Shown here piece after piece: positions 18,380 to 27,320 of a stretch of 64,000 nucleotides of DNA. The stretch comes from Brevibacterium antiquum CNRZ 918 (lineage in GTDB: Bacteria; Actinomycetota; Actinomycetes; Actinomycetales; Brevibacteriaceae), in assembly GCF_900169145.1 (NCBI RefSeq), contig NZ_FXZD01000002.1, forward strand, positions 1-64,000. Direction: 5' to 3'. A program made the translations under genes and the position numbers. The stretch's first letter is position 1. The number at the start of each line of letters is the position of its first letter. Under the pieces are notes generated by a model. That model worked only from the letters and a program-made list of their open reading frames with translations, was not told where the DNA came from and did not search any database.

Positions 18380-18603
18380 GCTGGCCAGCATCTCGGTTTG
18401 CCGAAAGCTCGCACGAACTAATGGCCAACTTTCAACACATTTCGAAAATTCCCTTACAACGGGTGTAGCCTATTTGCAGGCTGTGAGACGACCCCCGGTC
18501 TCACTGCCCGCTGCCCCACCCTCGTTGCACGTTCGATCCTCCAGCACTGCCGATTCAGCTATCGCGGGCACGTCCCGCCGCTGATTGAAAGGGTTGCGTC
18601 TGA

Positions 18604-21282
18604 ATGCACAGCACAGAAGACCCCTCACCCACCCACCGTGAGTACGACCATCTCGTCCACCTGACGGCCACCCGTCGTCGCGAATCCCAACAGATCGTTG
18701 ACTTCCTGCACACCGGAAGGTCCGTCATCGTCGTCTGTCTGACCGGCGATGGTGCCCTGGACTCCGCCAGGTCGCTGGCGACCACACTCGGACAACCACA
18801 GCACTCCATGCTGCGTGTGACCGCCCACACCACCGTTGCCGAGGTCGAGGAATTCACCGACCCTGCGAAACTGGACGGGGGGCCCCGCATCATCTGCGGT
18901 GCCCACCTGCTCCCGCCCGAGGCCGGACCGATCATCGACCATGCTCTTCACATCTCGCGAGTGCCCATCGCCTACCTCGTCGACGGCGACAGACTGCGCA
19001 CCGTCAACCGAGACGGCAACGGACCACTGACTCAGATCGCGGCGAGTTGGAGCAGCGGTGAACTCGAGCGGGTCGACCTGGCACGATTGACCGGCAGTGA
19101 ATCGCTGGCGCTGGTGACCGGACTGGCGGGCACCGTACCGTTGGATGGCCTTCAGCTGCGCATCCTGGCGGCGCTGTCCGCCGGGCGTCCACTGATTGCC
19201 GTCGATCTCGTTACGTGGGCAGCGGAGTCTCCGCACAAAGTCCCACAGCGTTATCCCCACGACAGCGTCGACACCCCGCCGTTCGGTCACCGAACACTGT
19301 CGCGGCTGGCGGCCCGGTATCCGCACATGCACACGGACACACTCGTCGCTGCTCGCCGGCTCGGTGCCATCAGCCCCCTGCCCGTGAACACCGCCAAGCT
19401 GCTCTTCGGCGACACGGTCATCGCTCGCCTCATCGACCTGAGACTGGCACGAGAGCTCGAAGTCACCGGCCAACCTTCGGTCGCGGTATCGCCGCTTCAC
19501 GTCTCGGCGATCGACGGCGCGCGCCTCGGCGAAGCGAACGAAGAAGAGGACAGGAACTTTCGCGCCAAGCTGGAGACGATGTGGCGGGCGGGCTATCCCG
19601 TCGGTGAGGTCGCCGCCATCAGCCTGGCCCGAGACGTCATCAACGATGGTCGCGAGCTCAACTTGCCTCGAGTTCGACTGCTGCTCGCAGCGGCCCGATC
19701 GCTCAACCGCCTCGGCGATCCGATGGAAGCCGCGGTGATGCTCCTGACAGTCGAGGACGCGGTCGGGGACGATCCCACTTTGCTCATCGAGTGGGAGCTG
19801 CAATCGATCACGGTCCGACTGGTCAGCGGCGACCGTGAGGGCGCAGTGAAACTGATCCGGGCCGGCATCGACCACGGTCCCATGGGATGTGAACACAGAC
19901 CGGACTACCTCGAGCTGCTCTTCGTCGCGGCCGCGGCACTCGCTTCGGACGTCGAACTCCCACAGTGGTGGACGGATTTCCTGCAGGACGTGATCGACCC
20001 GCTGATACCGGGAATTGCGAACCTCGTCTCCTCCTTCACCGGCAGCGTGATGACTCGAGTCGAGGACGTCGGATCGGTCCTCGAGTCTCCGCGGGCATCA
20101 CCGGCACTTCGGCTGGCTGCTCTGGCAGCCATGTGTCAGCATCACCTGAAGAACGATGACGCCGACGGTCTGATCTCCGCCGCCGCGTCGGGATTCGACC
20201 TCATCACCGAGATCACCGCAAGCCGGTCATGGGCCCTGGATGACTTCACCTTCACAATGGCCTGGTACTTCACCGTCGGAGCCACCGTCAACTGCCTCCT
20301 CGCCGGAGTCGAACACGAACGATCTGAGCTCACCGTACGCCAGTTGCTGGACACGGCGTGTGGTGCATCGGCTCACAGCGGATGGCAGCTGACGGCCATG
20401 GCCGCCTGGTGCATCGGAATTCTGCGCTTGTTCGAAGGCGAGGTCGACAGTGCGGCACGTGATTACGAGGCATTTTCGGCAGCGGTCAATCCGGCGCTGT
20501 TGGCCGTCGGCTGGGGCTTGCGCGACACGGTCGGCCGGTGGCAGCGCAGTCGTGCCCCATATTTTCACCTGTCTGCCGACGACGACAGGTCAAGGGCACA
20601 GGGATACCGCCTCCACGATGGTCTGACGGCGTTCCTCCTCGGCCCGGGATCGACGTCCGCCGGCGAGTCACCAATATGGCTGCGCACCATCCTCACGCAT
20701 GCTCGGCTCCTCGACGGCACCATCACCGCAGCAGAGGCGAGCGAGTCTCTGCGCGGGGATCCGGATATCGATCTTCCGGGACCACGAGCAGCCCGCAGGC
20801 ATATTGACGCGGCGGCCGGGGAGGAGCCCGAGGCGCTCCTTGCTGCTGGCCGCGAACTGCAGCAGACCGGATACTTGGGAGCCGCTCGTCACGCCTTCAG
20901 ACAGGCTCGTGCTCTGTTCCTCGGCGAGCGGATGAGCGCCCGCGCCAGAGTCGCCGGGGAGGCACTGGACGCCCTGCAGACCAGAGCCTCGATGACACCT
21001 GAGGACCCACGACCCACGACCGACCCATCGGTGACATCGACAGAGGCCTCGCCCGTCGTGACGCTGACGGAACGCGAGCTCGAGATCTGCCGGCTGGTTG
21101 CCGAGGGGCTGACGAACGTGCAGATCAGCCAGAGGCTCGTCCTGTCGGTGCGCACGGTCGAATCCCATGTCCTCCAGGCAAGGGCGAAGCTCGGGGCAGA
21201 ACGCAGGCGCGACATCCCCATGAAGATGCTCAAGCTCCGCGATGCCGGCCGGATCAATGCCGCGCACCGCCCGAAGAGGTGA
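18604..21282 (+). CDS. Large LuxR-family transcriptional regulator (LAL-like)
   Basis: The 892-residue protein ends in a clear LuxR helix-turn-helix (LTERELEICRLVAEGLTNVQIS...VRTVESHVLQARAKLG, about 822-880). The N-terminal third resembles the AAA-like part of LAL regulators. Where a Walker A should be it reads VCLTGDGALDSAR, lacking the GK[ST] core, so ATP binding is doubtful. The middle is helical and TPR-like. The last 29 bases overlap tail to tail with the sortase gene. The 224 bp before it (18380-18603) are AT-richer and probably contain its promoter. It may control the pilus operon beside it, but only proximity supports this. Confidence 0.82.
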   Translation: MHSTEDPSPTHREYDHLVHLTATRRRESQQIVDFLHTGRSVIVVCLTGDGALDSARSLATTLGQPQHSMLRVTAHTTVAEVEEFTDPAKLDGGPRIICGAHLLPPEAGPIIDHALHISRVPIAYLVDGDRLRTVNRDGNGPLTQIAASWSSGELERVDLARLTGSESLALVTGLAGTVPLDGLQLRILAALSAGRPLIAVDLVTWAAESPHKVPQRYPHDSVDTPPFGHRTLSRLAARYPHMHTDTLVAARRLGAISPLPVNTAKLLFGDTVIARLIDLRLARELEVTGQPSVAVSPLHVSAIDGARLGEANEEEDRNFRAKLETMWRAGYPVGEVAAISLARDVINDGRELNLPRVRLLLAAARSLNRLGDPMEAAVMLLTVEDAVGDDPTLLIEWELQSITVRLVSGDREGAVKLIRAGIDHGPMGCEHRPDYLELLFVAAAALASDVELPQWWTDFLQDVIDPLIPGIANLVSSFTGSVMTRVEDVGSVLESPRASPALRLAALAAMCQHHLKNDDADGLISAAASGFDLITEITASRSWALDDFTFTMAWYFTVGATVNCLLAGVEHERSELTVRQLLDTACGASAHSGWQLTAMAAWCIGILRLFEGEVDSAARDYEAFSAAVNPALLAVGWGLRDTVGRWQRSRAPYFHLSADDDRSRAQGYRLHDGLTAFLLGPGSTSAGESPIWLRTILTHARLLDGTITAAEASESLRGDPDIDLPGPRAARRHIDAAAGEEPEALLAAGRELQQTGYLGAARHAFRQARALFLGERMSARARVAGEALDALQTRASMTPEDPRPTTDPSVTSTEASPVVTLTERELEICRLVAEGLTNVQISQRLVLSVRTVESHVLQARAKLGAERRRDIPMKMLKLRDAGRINAAHRPKR

Positions 21283-22171
21283 GTCTCACCGGTCTCCCGG
21301 ACCACCACACGTAGACACCCGCTGCGATCAGCCCCGCTGCCATGATGACGATCCACCAGGGGAAGCCAGGAAGATCGGGTTCGGCTGTGCCGGACTCAAG
21401 ATCGGCTGCCGGAGTCGGGAACACGCGTTCTGCTGTGATGAGGATGCGCTGCGAATTGATGCCCAACGGTGTGCAGGTGACGAGTGTGACGAGGTCCTTC
21501 CCTATGACCGGCTGCAGTGATTCGGTCTCATCGGGCTCGACGACCTGAGTGCGCACCACCTGGTAGGCGAGCACCTGCCCGAAGGTCGTCAACGTGAACA
21601 TGTCGCCCTTGGTCACCTTGTCCAGGTGGGTGAACATGGTGGCATCCGCCAGGCCGCGGTGGCCGGTGATGACCGAATGGGTGTCTTCTCCCCCGACCGG
21701 CAGGCTTGTGCCCTCGAGGTGCCCCAGGCCCTTGAGCAGGGTCTCATCACTCGTGCCGTGGTAGACGGGCAGATCGAGTTTGATCGACTGAATCCGCAGC
21801 CGGGTCATGACTCCCGTGCTGCCGTCGTCGAGCACCTCATCGTAGGCCGGGGCGCCGTTGGACGCAGTGCCGCTGCCCGAGGGCAGGCGATGGTTCGATT
21901 CGAGCTGTGCTCCCGACTGCAGAGCGTCGTTGTACTCATGTGCGAGTTCGAGCTGTTCGGCGTCCTCGCCTCGATCGGGCTCAGCGACGCTCGCCGAGTC
22001 ACCGATGATCCTCGACTGGTCCAGCTGGGAGAACCAGGCCGCGGCGCTGGGATAGGTCCAGATGCCCAGCCCTGTCAGGGCGATCAGCGCGATGACCAAC
22101 GCGAACACGGGGACGCGCCAGCGGCGCCCGTCTGCCGACGGGCGCCGCGTGCGTTCAGGCGAGTGTGTCAC
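21254..22171 (-). CDS. Class C (pilin-polymerising) sortase
   Basis: The 305-residue transpeptidase has an N-terminal membrane helix (about 20-42) and a C-terminal one (about 270-292). The catalytic His is in SVITGHRGLADATMF, Cys in LVTLVTCTPLG and Arg in NSQRILITAER. Two membrane segments and the DQSRIIGD-like lid region before the core place it in class C, which links pilin subunits through LPXTG cleavage. It starts with GTG, overlapping the stop of the pilin gene by 4 bp, so translation is coupled. It is the last gene of the pilus operon. Confidence 0.93.
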   Translation of the reverse strand: MTHSPERTRRPSADGRRWRVPVFALVIALIALTGLGIWTYPSAAAWFSQLDQSRIIGDSASVAEPDRGEDAEQLELAHEYNDALQSGAQLESNHRLPSGSGTASNGAPAYDEVLDDGSTGVMTRLRIQSIKLDLPVYHGTSDETLLKGLGHLEGTSLPVGGEDTHSVITGHRGLADATMFTHLDKVTKGDMFTLTTFGQVLAYQVVRTQVVEPDETESLQPVIGKDLVTLVTCTPLGINSQRILITAERVFPTPAADLESGTAEPDLPGFPWWIVIMAAGLIAAGVYVWWSGRPVRLTSSGGARH

Positions 22172-23550
22172 ACCTGGTTCTTGCGGCGGTTGGCCACAAC
22201 GATGGCTGCACCACCGGCGATGAGCATCAGTCCGATGCCGGCGATCATCGCGAGCATCTTTCCATCAGCACCGGTCAGCGGCAGGTCCGGGTGACCCTGC
22301 TGAGTGTTCTCGAAGTCGAAGCCGACGGCTGCAGCGGTCGAACCTGCCTCGACGGTGACAGGGTTGACCGAATCGTCGAGGACGTAACCTGCAGGAGCCT
22401 TGGTCTCCTTGATCCAGTACTCCTGGGTCGTGTCGTCATTATTACCGACCCAGAGGGTGATCGAGGCGGTGCCGTCGGCCTCGGTCGTCAGATTTCCAAC
22501 GAGTTTGGTGGCATCGGCATCCGAGTAGATCGCGAACTCCGCACCGGAAAGGGTGTTCGACTTGTCGCCCTTGGCAGACTTGTGGATCGTCAGCGAGCCC
22601 CAGTTCGAACTGACCGCTGGCGTCTCGGCACCGGAGTCGTTGACGTTGACCAGCGCCGTGTTCTCGATCGTTCCGTCACCCTGACTTGTCACCTTCGTGG
22701 TGATCGTGGCGACGACGTCGTTGCCTGCCTTGAGCTTCTTCAGCCCGGCGGCGGTGAAGGTGATCTTCACTGTGCCATTGGATTCGGTGACCTGGTAGTC
22801 AGTGTCAGGGGTGAAGCCGGCCAACGAAGCCGACTGGTATGTCAGTCGAGGGTCCAGCTTGTCTGTGATGACGAAGGACGTGTAGCGGTGGTTGGCACGA
22901 GGAACGGGTGCTGTGATCGTCCAGTCGACGATCGAGTCGAGCACGGGCGCTGACGGGTTCGCAACGGTCTTGGTGGGCGTCGTGTCGTTGACCGAGTTCT
23001 TCGGGTAGACGTTGACGTCGTAGATCCACTTGCCGTTGTCCTGCGAAAGCGGCAGGGTGACGAGGAACGGAGCGGTCGTCGAGGTGGCGTTGGCCGGCGG
23101 GCTCGACTCTGTGACGAGGTAGAGGCCCAGCGGCAGTCCGCCGAAGGTCGCCAGTCCGTTGCCGTCGGCCGTCTTCGTTGCCTTGTCAGCTGTGGTGAAG
23201 CCGCCATCGGTGATGTCCGAGGCCTGCAACCCGGAGATCGCGTCCCAGCCTTCGGGCGTGGTCAGGTCGATCGCCTGTCCGCCCTTCTCTGTGACCTGCT
23301 CGACCGTGAATCCGGCGCCGGCCAGCGGCTTGCCCAGTCCCGAGGTGTCGCTGATGACGGATCCGTCACCGCCGTCCGTTCCTTCGCTGCCATCGAACTT
23401 GTGGACGATGATCGATCCGGACTTGCTCGCATCGATGTTGCCCACGTTGTCAGTGGCCTGCGCCGTGCCGGCCACCCCAAGGAGGCTCAGTGCCGATACT
23501 GCCGCCACAGCGGTCAGACGCCGCCACAGACCCAGTTTCCTGCTTTTCAT
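22168..23550 (-). CDS. LPXTG-anchored major pilin subunit (SpaA/FimA-like)
   Basis: The 460-residue precursor begins MKSRKLGLWRR with a signal peptide ending near AQATDN. Hallmarks of a sortase-built pilin are all present: a pilin motif with its lysine in VNVYPKN, an E-box YWIKETKAPAGY, and a C-terminal sorting signal LPLTG followed by a hydrophobic helix and RRKNQV. The start at 23550 is preceded by GAAAGGG; the longer open frame runs into the upstream gene. It is flanked by the tip/ancillary subunit 10 bp before it and by its sortase. Confidence 0.94.
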   Translation of the reverse strand: MKSRKLGLWRRLTAVAAVSALSLLGVAGTAQATDNVGNIDASKSGSIIVHKFDGSEGTDGGDGSVISDTSGLGKPLAGAGFTVEQVTEKGGQAIDLTTPEGWDAISGLQASDITDGGFTTADKATKTADGNGLATFGGLPLGLYLVTESSPPANATSTTAPFLVTLPLSQDNGKWIYDVNVYPKNSVNDTTPTKTVANPSAPVLDSIVDWTITAPVPRANHRYTSFVITDKLDPRLTYQSASLAGFTPDTDYQVTESNGTVKITFTAAGLKKLKAGNDVVATITTKVTSQGDGTIENTALVNVNDSGAETPAVSSNWGSLTIHKSAKGDKSNTLSGAEFAIYSDADATKLVGNLTTEADGTASITLWVGNNDDTTQEYWIKETKAPAGYVLDDSVNPVTVEAGSTAAAVGFDFENTQQGHPDLPLTGADGKMLAMIAGIGLMLIAGGAAIVVANRRKNQV

Positions 23551-23560
23551 GTTTTCCCTT

Positions 23561-26059
23561 TCAGTTCTTCCGGTTCCTGCGGCGCAGGCCCTTGAGAAGT
23601 GCTCCCACACCACCTGCGGTCAGCAATGCTGCTCCGCCGACGATGAAAATCTGGCTTCCGGTTCCACCTGTGAGCGGCAATGCCACGGGCGGCTTCTGCT
23701 CATTGGTGAACGATCCGATCGACTGCCTGAGCTCATCGTCAGACCCCGACACGGTGAACGTGTGTGGTGTGTCGTCGAGGATGTAGCCAGCTGGTGCCGA
23801 CTTCTCGACGAGCGTGTAGTCGCCCCATTTGAGACCGCTGACAGCGAACTTGCCCTCTGTCGGATCCTGGTCGGGGCCCGCGCATTTGTCCGCCGAGGCG
23901 GCCGTGCAGTCCTCGACCTCAACTGCTGTTCCGTCGGGGCCGGTCATCGTCCACACGGATCCCTTGAGTGCGTTTCCGCCTTCGTCGGTCTTCTTCCAGG
24001 TGACGTTTCCGGTCTTCGCGGTGTTGGTGATCGTGCAGGTCACCGAGTCACCGGCCTTGAGCGTCACCGAGTCGGCCTTGACCGTGTTCTTCGGTCCGCA
24101 GTCCCAATCCGAGGCTTTGTAGCCTTCCGGTCCATCGAGCTCCGAGAGCTTAAAGTCACCGGCCTTGACCTTGACGTCGGTGACGGCTTTAGTGCCGGTC
24201 TTGCCTGTGACGGTTTTGTCGCCGGTAGCCTTGTCGCCGACAGCCTTCAGTGTCCAGTCGGTGTCCTTTGCCGTACCGGCGGCTTCCTTGTTGTCGACCT
24301 TCTTGACCAGCGTCAGCGAGGTGTCCTCGACCTTGTTGAGGTAGGTGCAGTCGACGGCGTCACCAGGCTTGATGCCGGTGAGACTGCTTGCCTTGTCGCT
24401 GCTCAGGTTCTTCGTAGCTGTGGTTCCGTCGAGGCCGGTGATCTCACAAGAGCCGGAGGAGAATTCGAACCCGTCCTGCTGAGTCTCCGAGACTGCGATG
24501 GTGGCGCGGCCCGTGGTCTTATTGAACCTCAGGGCCCACTTGGCATCGCCGCTGGTGTTGGTCTTCTGCGTCGCTGCGGTGGGTGCCTGAGTGATGCTAT
24601 CGGTCGTGGCTGTCGTCTTTGCGCCGACGGTCCAGTCCTCGCCCGGCTTGACGTTCTTGCCGTCTTCGTCGGCGACGTCCTTGTGGATGCTGACGTTGGC
24701 GGTCAAAGGCGAGTTCGTGATCGTACAGACGACCTCTTCGCCGGAGTTCGGGATGGTCACCGACCCTGAGGTGCCGGTTCCCGAAGTCCCGCTCATCGGC
24801 TTGTCATCAACCGTGCACGAGTAGGCACTGGCGTAGTCACCGAGGTCGGCCCCATTGGCTTCGGATTCGGAGAACTTGATAGCCGCTCCGCGCTTGGCCG
24901 GCTGCGGCCCGACGATCTCTTCCTGCACACCAGTGGCGCTGCCCGTTGTGGTGGCGGTTCCCAGGTCAGCGGTGCCCTGCTTGAGGGACAGCTCGAATTG
25001 GTCAGATGCCTTGGCGCGTCCGCCGACAACTTCCTTCTGGAGTGTGATGGTGGCCGGCGAAGAGCACGAAGCAAGGTCGCTGCTCGACCAATTGCCGGAG
25101 GCGAAATCTGCAGAGTTCGACCAATCAGGCATGTCATAGGTCTTGACCGTCGAACCGGTTCCCAGATAGGCACGCCCACTGGCGTCAAACGCCACGCCGT
25201 TGACATCGGTATTGGTCGTGAAGGTTCCCGAAGGAGAAGCCTTCATCTCTCCTCCGGTGCCTGCAGTCAGGTCTGCCTTCGTGACAGAGAAGACGGTGGT
25301 CGTATTGCCAGTACCGCGAACAACGTAGAGATTGCCTTGCGAATCGAATGCCATGTCCCCGTTGGCCGTTCCGCCTGGGCCCATACGGGTGTCGACCGAA
25401 CCCTTGAACGAAGTGCTGTTCGAGCCTGGGTTGTAGACATAGACGTTGAACCTCGAACCGGAGTTGGTGAACCCGCCGAAGTAGTAGCGGCTGCTGTCGA
25501 GATCGACAGCTCCCCCGATGAATTGGATGCTGCTGTCTGAGCGTTCTGCACCCGTCGTGGACCATGTTCCCCGCGACACGTCGAACCGATAGATCTCGAC
25601 GCTCCTGGCGCTGTTGGTACGTTCATAGGCGTAGATCGGAGAGCCCTCTTTACCGATCCCAAGACCGTTGAATGACTCCACACCGGTCTGACTACCAAAC
25701 CAGCCTCGCTTGGTGGCCCGATCGCCGACTGGGGCTCCAGAGCCGTTCGTCACCTTCCGCATCTGTCCCGAACTCGACACCGAGTACACATTTCCCGGTT
25801 CACAGGTCATCGAGACAGGACCCGCGGCGGCACGTGCTGCTGCCGGAGCCTTCGTTTCAGGTGCCGAAGCGGCGGGGGCCTTTGTGGCGGGAGTCTTCGT
25901 TTCCGGTACCGAGGTAGCAGGTGCCGAGGTAGCAGGAGCCGAGGTAGCGGCATGCGCGGGCTCAGCCGGCAGCAGCACGATACCCATACCTGCCAGGACC
26001 ATGACCAATGCGGTCAACGCAGCCCATACAGAGCGCACACGCAATCGTGCCAGCGGCAT
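23561..26059 (-). CDS. LPXTG-anchored pilus tip adhesin/ancillary pilin
   Basis: The 832-residue secreted protein has a signal peptide (about 1-38) followed by a Thr/Ser/Ala/Pro-rich stalk of short repeats (SAPAT/KAPAA type, 38-75). A region of about 250 residues with repeated GNLYVVRG/AFDASGRAYLG strands looks like a beta-propeller. Several SpaA/prealbumin-like domains follow, one with E-box TLVEKSAPAGY. The protein ends with sorting signal LPLTG, a helix and RRRNRKN. It is the first gene of the pilus operon, with GAGGA before its ATG. Ligand unknown; a role at the pilus tip is inferred from size and order. Confidence 0.88.
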   Translation of the reverse strand: MPLARLRVRSVWAALTALVMVLAGMGIVLLPAEPAHAATSAPATSAPATSVPETKTPATKAPAASAPETKAPAAARAAAGPVSMTCEPGNVYSVSSSGQMRKVTNGSGAPVGDRATKRGWFGSQTGVESFNGLGIGKEGSPIYAYERTNSARSVEIYRFDVSRGTWSTTGAERSDSSIQFIGGAVDLDSSRYYFGGFTNSGSRFNVYVYNPGSNSTSFKGSVDTRMGPGGTANGDMAFDSQGNLYVVRGTGNTTTVFSVTKADLTAGTGGEMKASPSGTFTTNTDVNGVAFDASGRAYLGTGSTVKTYDMPDWSNSADFASGNWSSSDLASCSSPATITLQKEVVGGRAKASDQFELSLKQGTADLGTATTTGSATGVQEEIVGPQPAKRGAAIKFSESEANGADLGDYASAYSCTVDDKPMSGTSGTGTSGSVTIPNSGEEVVCTITNSPLTANVSIHKDVADEDGKNVKPGEDWTVGAKTTATTDSITQAPTAATQKTNTSGDAKWALRFNKTTGRATIAVSETQQDGFEFSSGSCEITGLDGTTATKNLSSDKASSLTGIKPGDAVDCTYLNKVEDTSLTLVKKVDNKEAAGTAKDTDWTLKAVGDKATGDKTVTGKTGTKAVTDVKVKAGDFKLSELDGPEGYKASDWDCGPKNTVKADSVTLKAGDSVTCTITNTAKTGNVTWKKTDEGGNALKGSVWTMTGPDGTAVEVEDCTAASADKCAGPDQDPTEGKFAVSGLKWGDYTLVEKSAPAGYILDDTPHTFTVSGSDDELRQSIGSFTNEQKPPVALPLTGGTGSQIFIVGGAALLTAGGVGALLKGLRRRNRKN

Positions 26060-26432
26060 ACATTCCTCATTCCGGTTCCAAACGATCTCGCTCGCGTTGC
26101 CTCACATTCCTGTCCGCACTCACGGCAGCATGCGGGCTGCAGACAGGCAGAGGAATTGAAGAGCAGAGCTTGACGAACTTCTCCAGATTAGAAAGTTGAA
26201 TACGCAAAGACATTGCTGAGAACCGCCTCTTCAGCAATAGACCAGTAGTCGGGCACGGCTTCGACTACCCCGCCGCCTACTACTCAGTAATTGCTACTTC
26301 AACTACCGGGGTTTCCGGATACATACGTACGTTCTGCTGGCTGCGCTCGTCCGCCTCCTCCCCCACACCGCCGAGGCGGAAATCGCCCGAACGGCTGATC
26401 CGCATAGCCTCGGCACCGCATAGCGTTGAACC
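26060..26432. other. Intergenic region between the pilus operon and the ABC transporter
   Basis: These 373 bp separate two divergent operons and hold no gene that I can support. The middle part (about 26160-26330) is clearly AT-richer and must contain promoters for both sides. A copy of the dispersed motif GCCGAGGCGG lies at 26370-26379. Confidence 0.6.
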
Positions 26433-27320
26433 ATGATCACCTTGGACTCAATTTCGCGCAGCTTCGGCGACAAACAGGTTCTCCACGACCTCAGCTTCAG
26501 CATCGGTGAGGGCCGGATGACAGGTTTCGTCGGCTCCAACGGTTCCGGCAAGACGACGACCATGCGCATCCTCCTCGGCGTCCTGGCCACGGACTCCGGT
26601 CGCATCACCGTCGACGGAGAAGACATCACACCTGCACACCGCAGTGCGATCGGGTACATGCCCGAAGAGCGCGGCCTCTACCCGAAGATGCCGATCATCG
26701 ACCAGCTCATCTACCTTGCCCGCTTCCACGGCCTCAGCCGCCATTCGGCCCGTCGCCGCGGGCTCGAACTCCTTGACCAGCTCGATCTGGGCGGCAAACC
26801 CAGCGACAACCTCGAAGCCGTCAGCCTGGGCAATCAGCAGAAGGTGCAGATCGCGGCCGCACTCATCCACCGTCCGCGGGCCCTCGTCCTCGACGAACCC
26901 TTCTCCGGACTCGACCCGGTTGCCGTCGAACGCACCCTCGAGGTGCTCAAGGACTTCGCCGATACCGGGGCGCCCGTCCTCTTCTCCAGTCACCAGCTCG
27001 ACCTGGTCGAACGCCTCGTCGACGACCTCGTCATCATCAAGGGCGGTCGGCTCGTGGCCAACGGCACCGCCGCTGAGCTGCGCAGTCAACGCAGCAGTCC
27101 CGAGTGGATTCTGGAGACCGACGCGGACATGGGTTGGGTGCGCAAGATCCCCGACATCACCGTCGTCGAGTTCGACGGCAACTGGGTGCGCTTCGCGGCA
27201 CCGAACCCCGATATCGCCGAGGCTGTGCTGCACCAGGCCATCACCGTGTCCTCCGTGAAATCCTTCGCCCCGCACACCGTCGCTCTCAACCGACTCTTCC
27301 AGGAGGTCACGCAGGCATGA
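26433..27320 (+). CDS. ABC transporter ATP-binding protein (NatA-like)
   Basis: The 295-residue ATPase has Walker A GSNGSGKTTT (about 36-45), Walker B ALVLDEPFSGLDP and a divergent signature VSLGNQQKVQIA in place of LSGGQ. The last 80 residues fit the DUF4162 domain typical of NatA/YhaQ-type exporters. The permease gene begins within its stop codon (ATGA overlap), so the two form one transport system. The substrate, perhaps Na+ or a peptide by family analogy, is not determined. Confidence 0.92.
   Translation: MITLDSISRSFGDKQVLHDLSFSIGEGRMTGFVGSNGSGKTTTMRILLGVLATDSGRITVDGEDITPAHRSAIGYMPEERGLYPKMPIIDQLIYLARFHGLSRHSARRRGLELLDQLDLGGKPSDNLEAVSLGNQQKVQIAAALIHRPRALVLDEPFSGLDPVAVERTLEVLKDFADTGAPVLFSSHQLDLVERLVDDLVIIKGGRLVANGTAAELRSQRSSPEWILETDADMGWVRKIPDITVVEFDGNWVRFAAPNPDIAEAVLHQAITVSSVKSFAPHTVALNRLFQEVTQA

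Noticed and set aside
25850-25950. Repeats in the adhesin gene considered as a CRISPR-like array
   Set aside because: The units are 15-18 bp, contiguous without spacers and encode a Pro/Ala/Thr stalk in frame.
27104-27316. N-terminal extension of the NatB-like permease frame
   Set aside because: It lies inside the ATPase gene in another frame; the ATGA overlap at 27317 is the obvious start.
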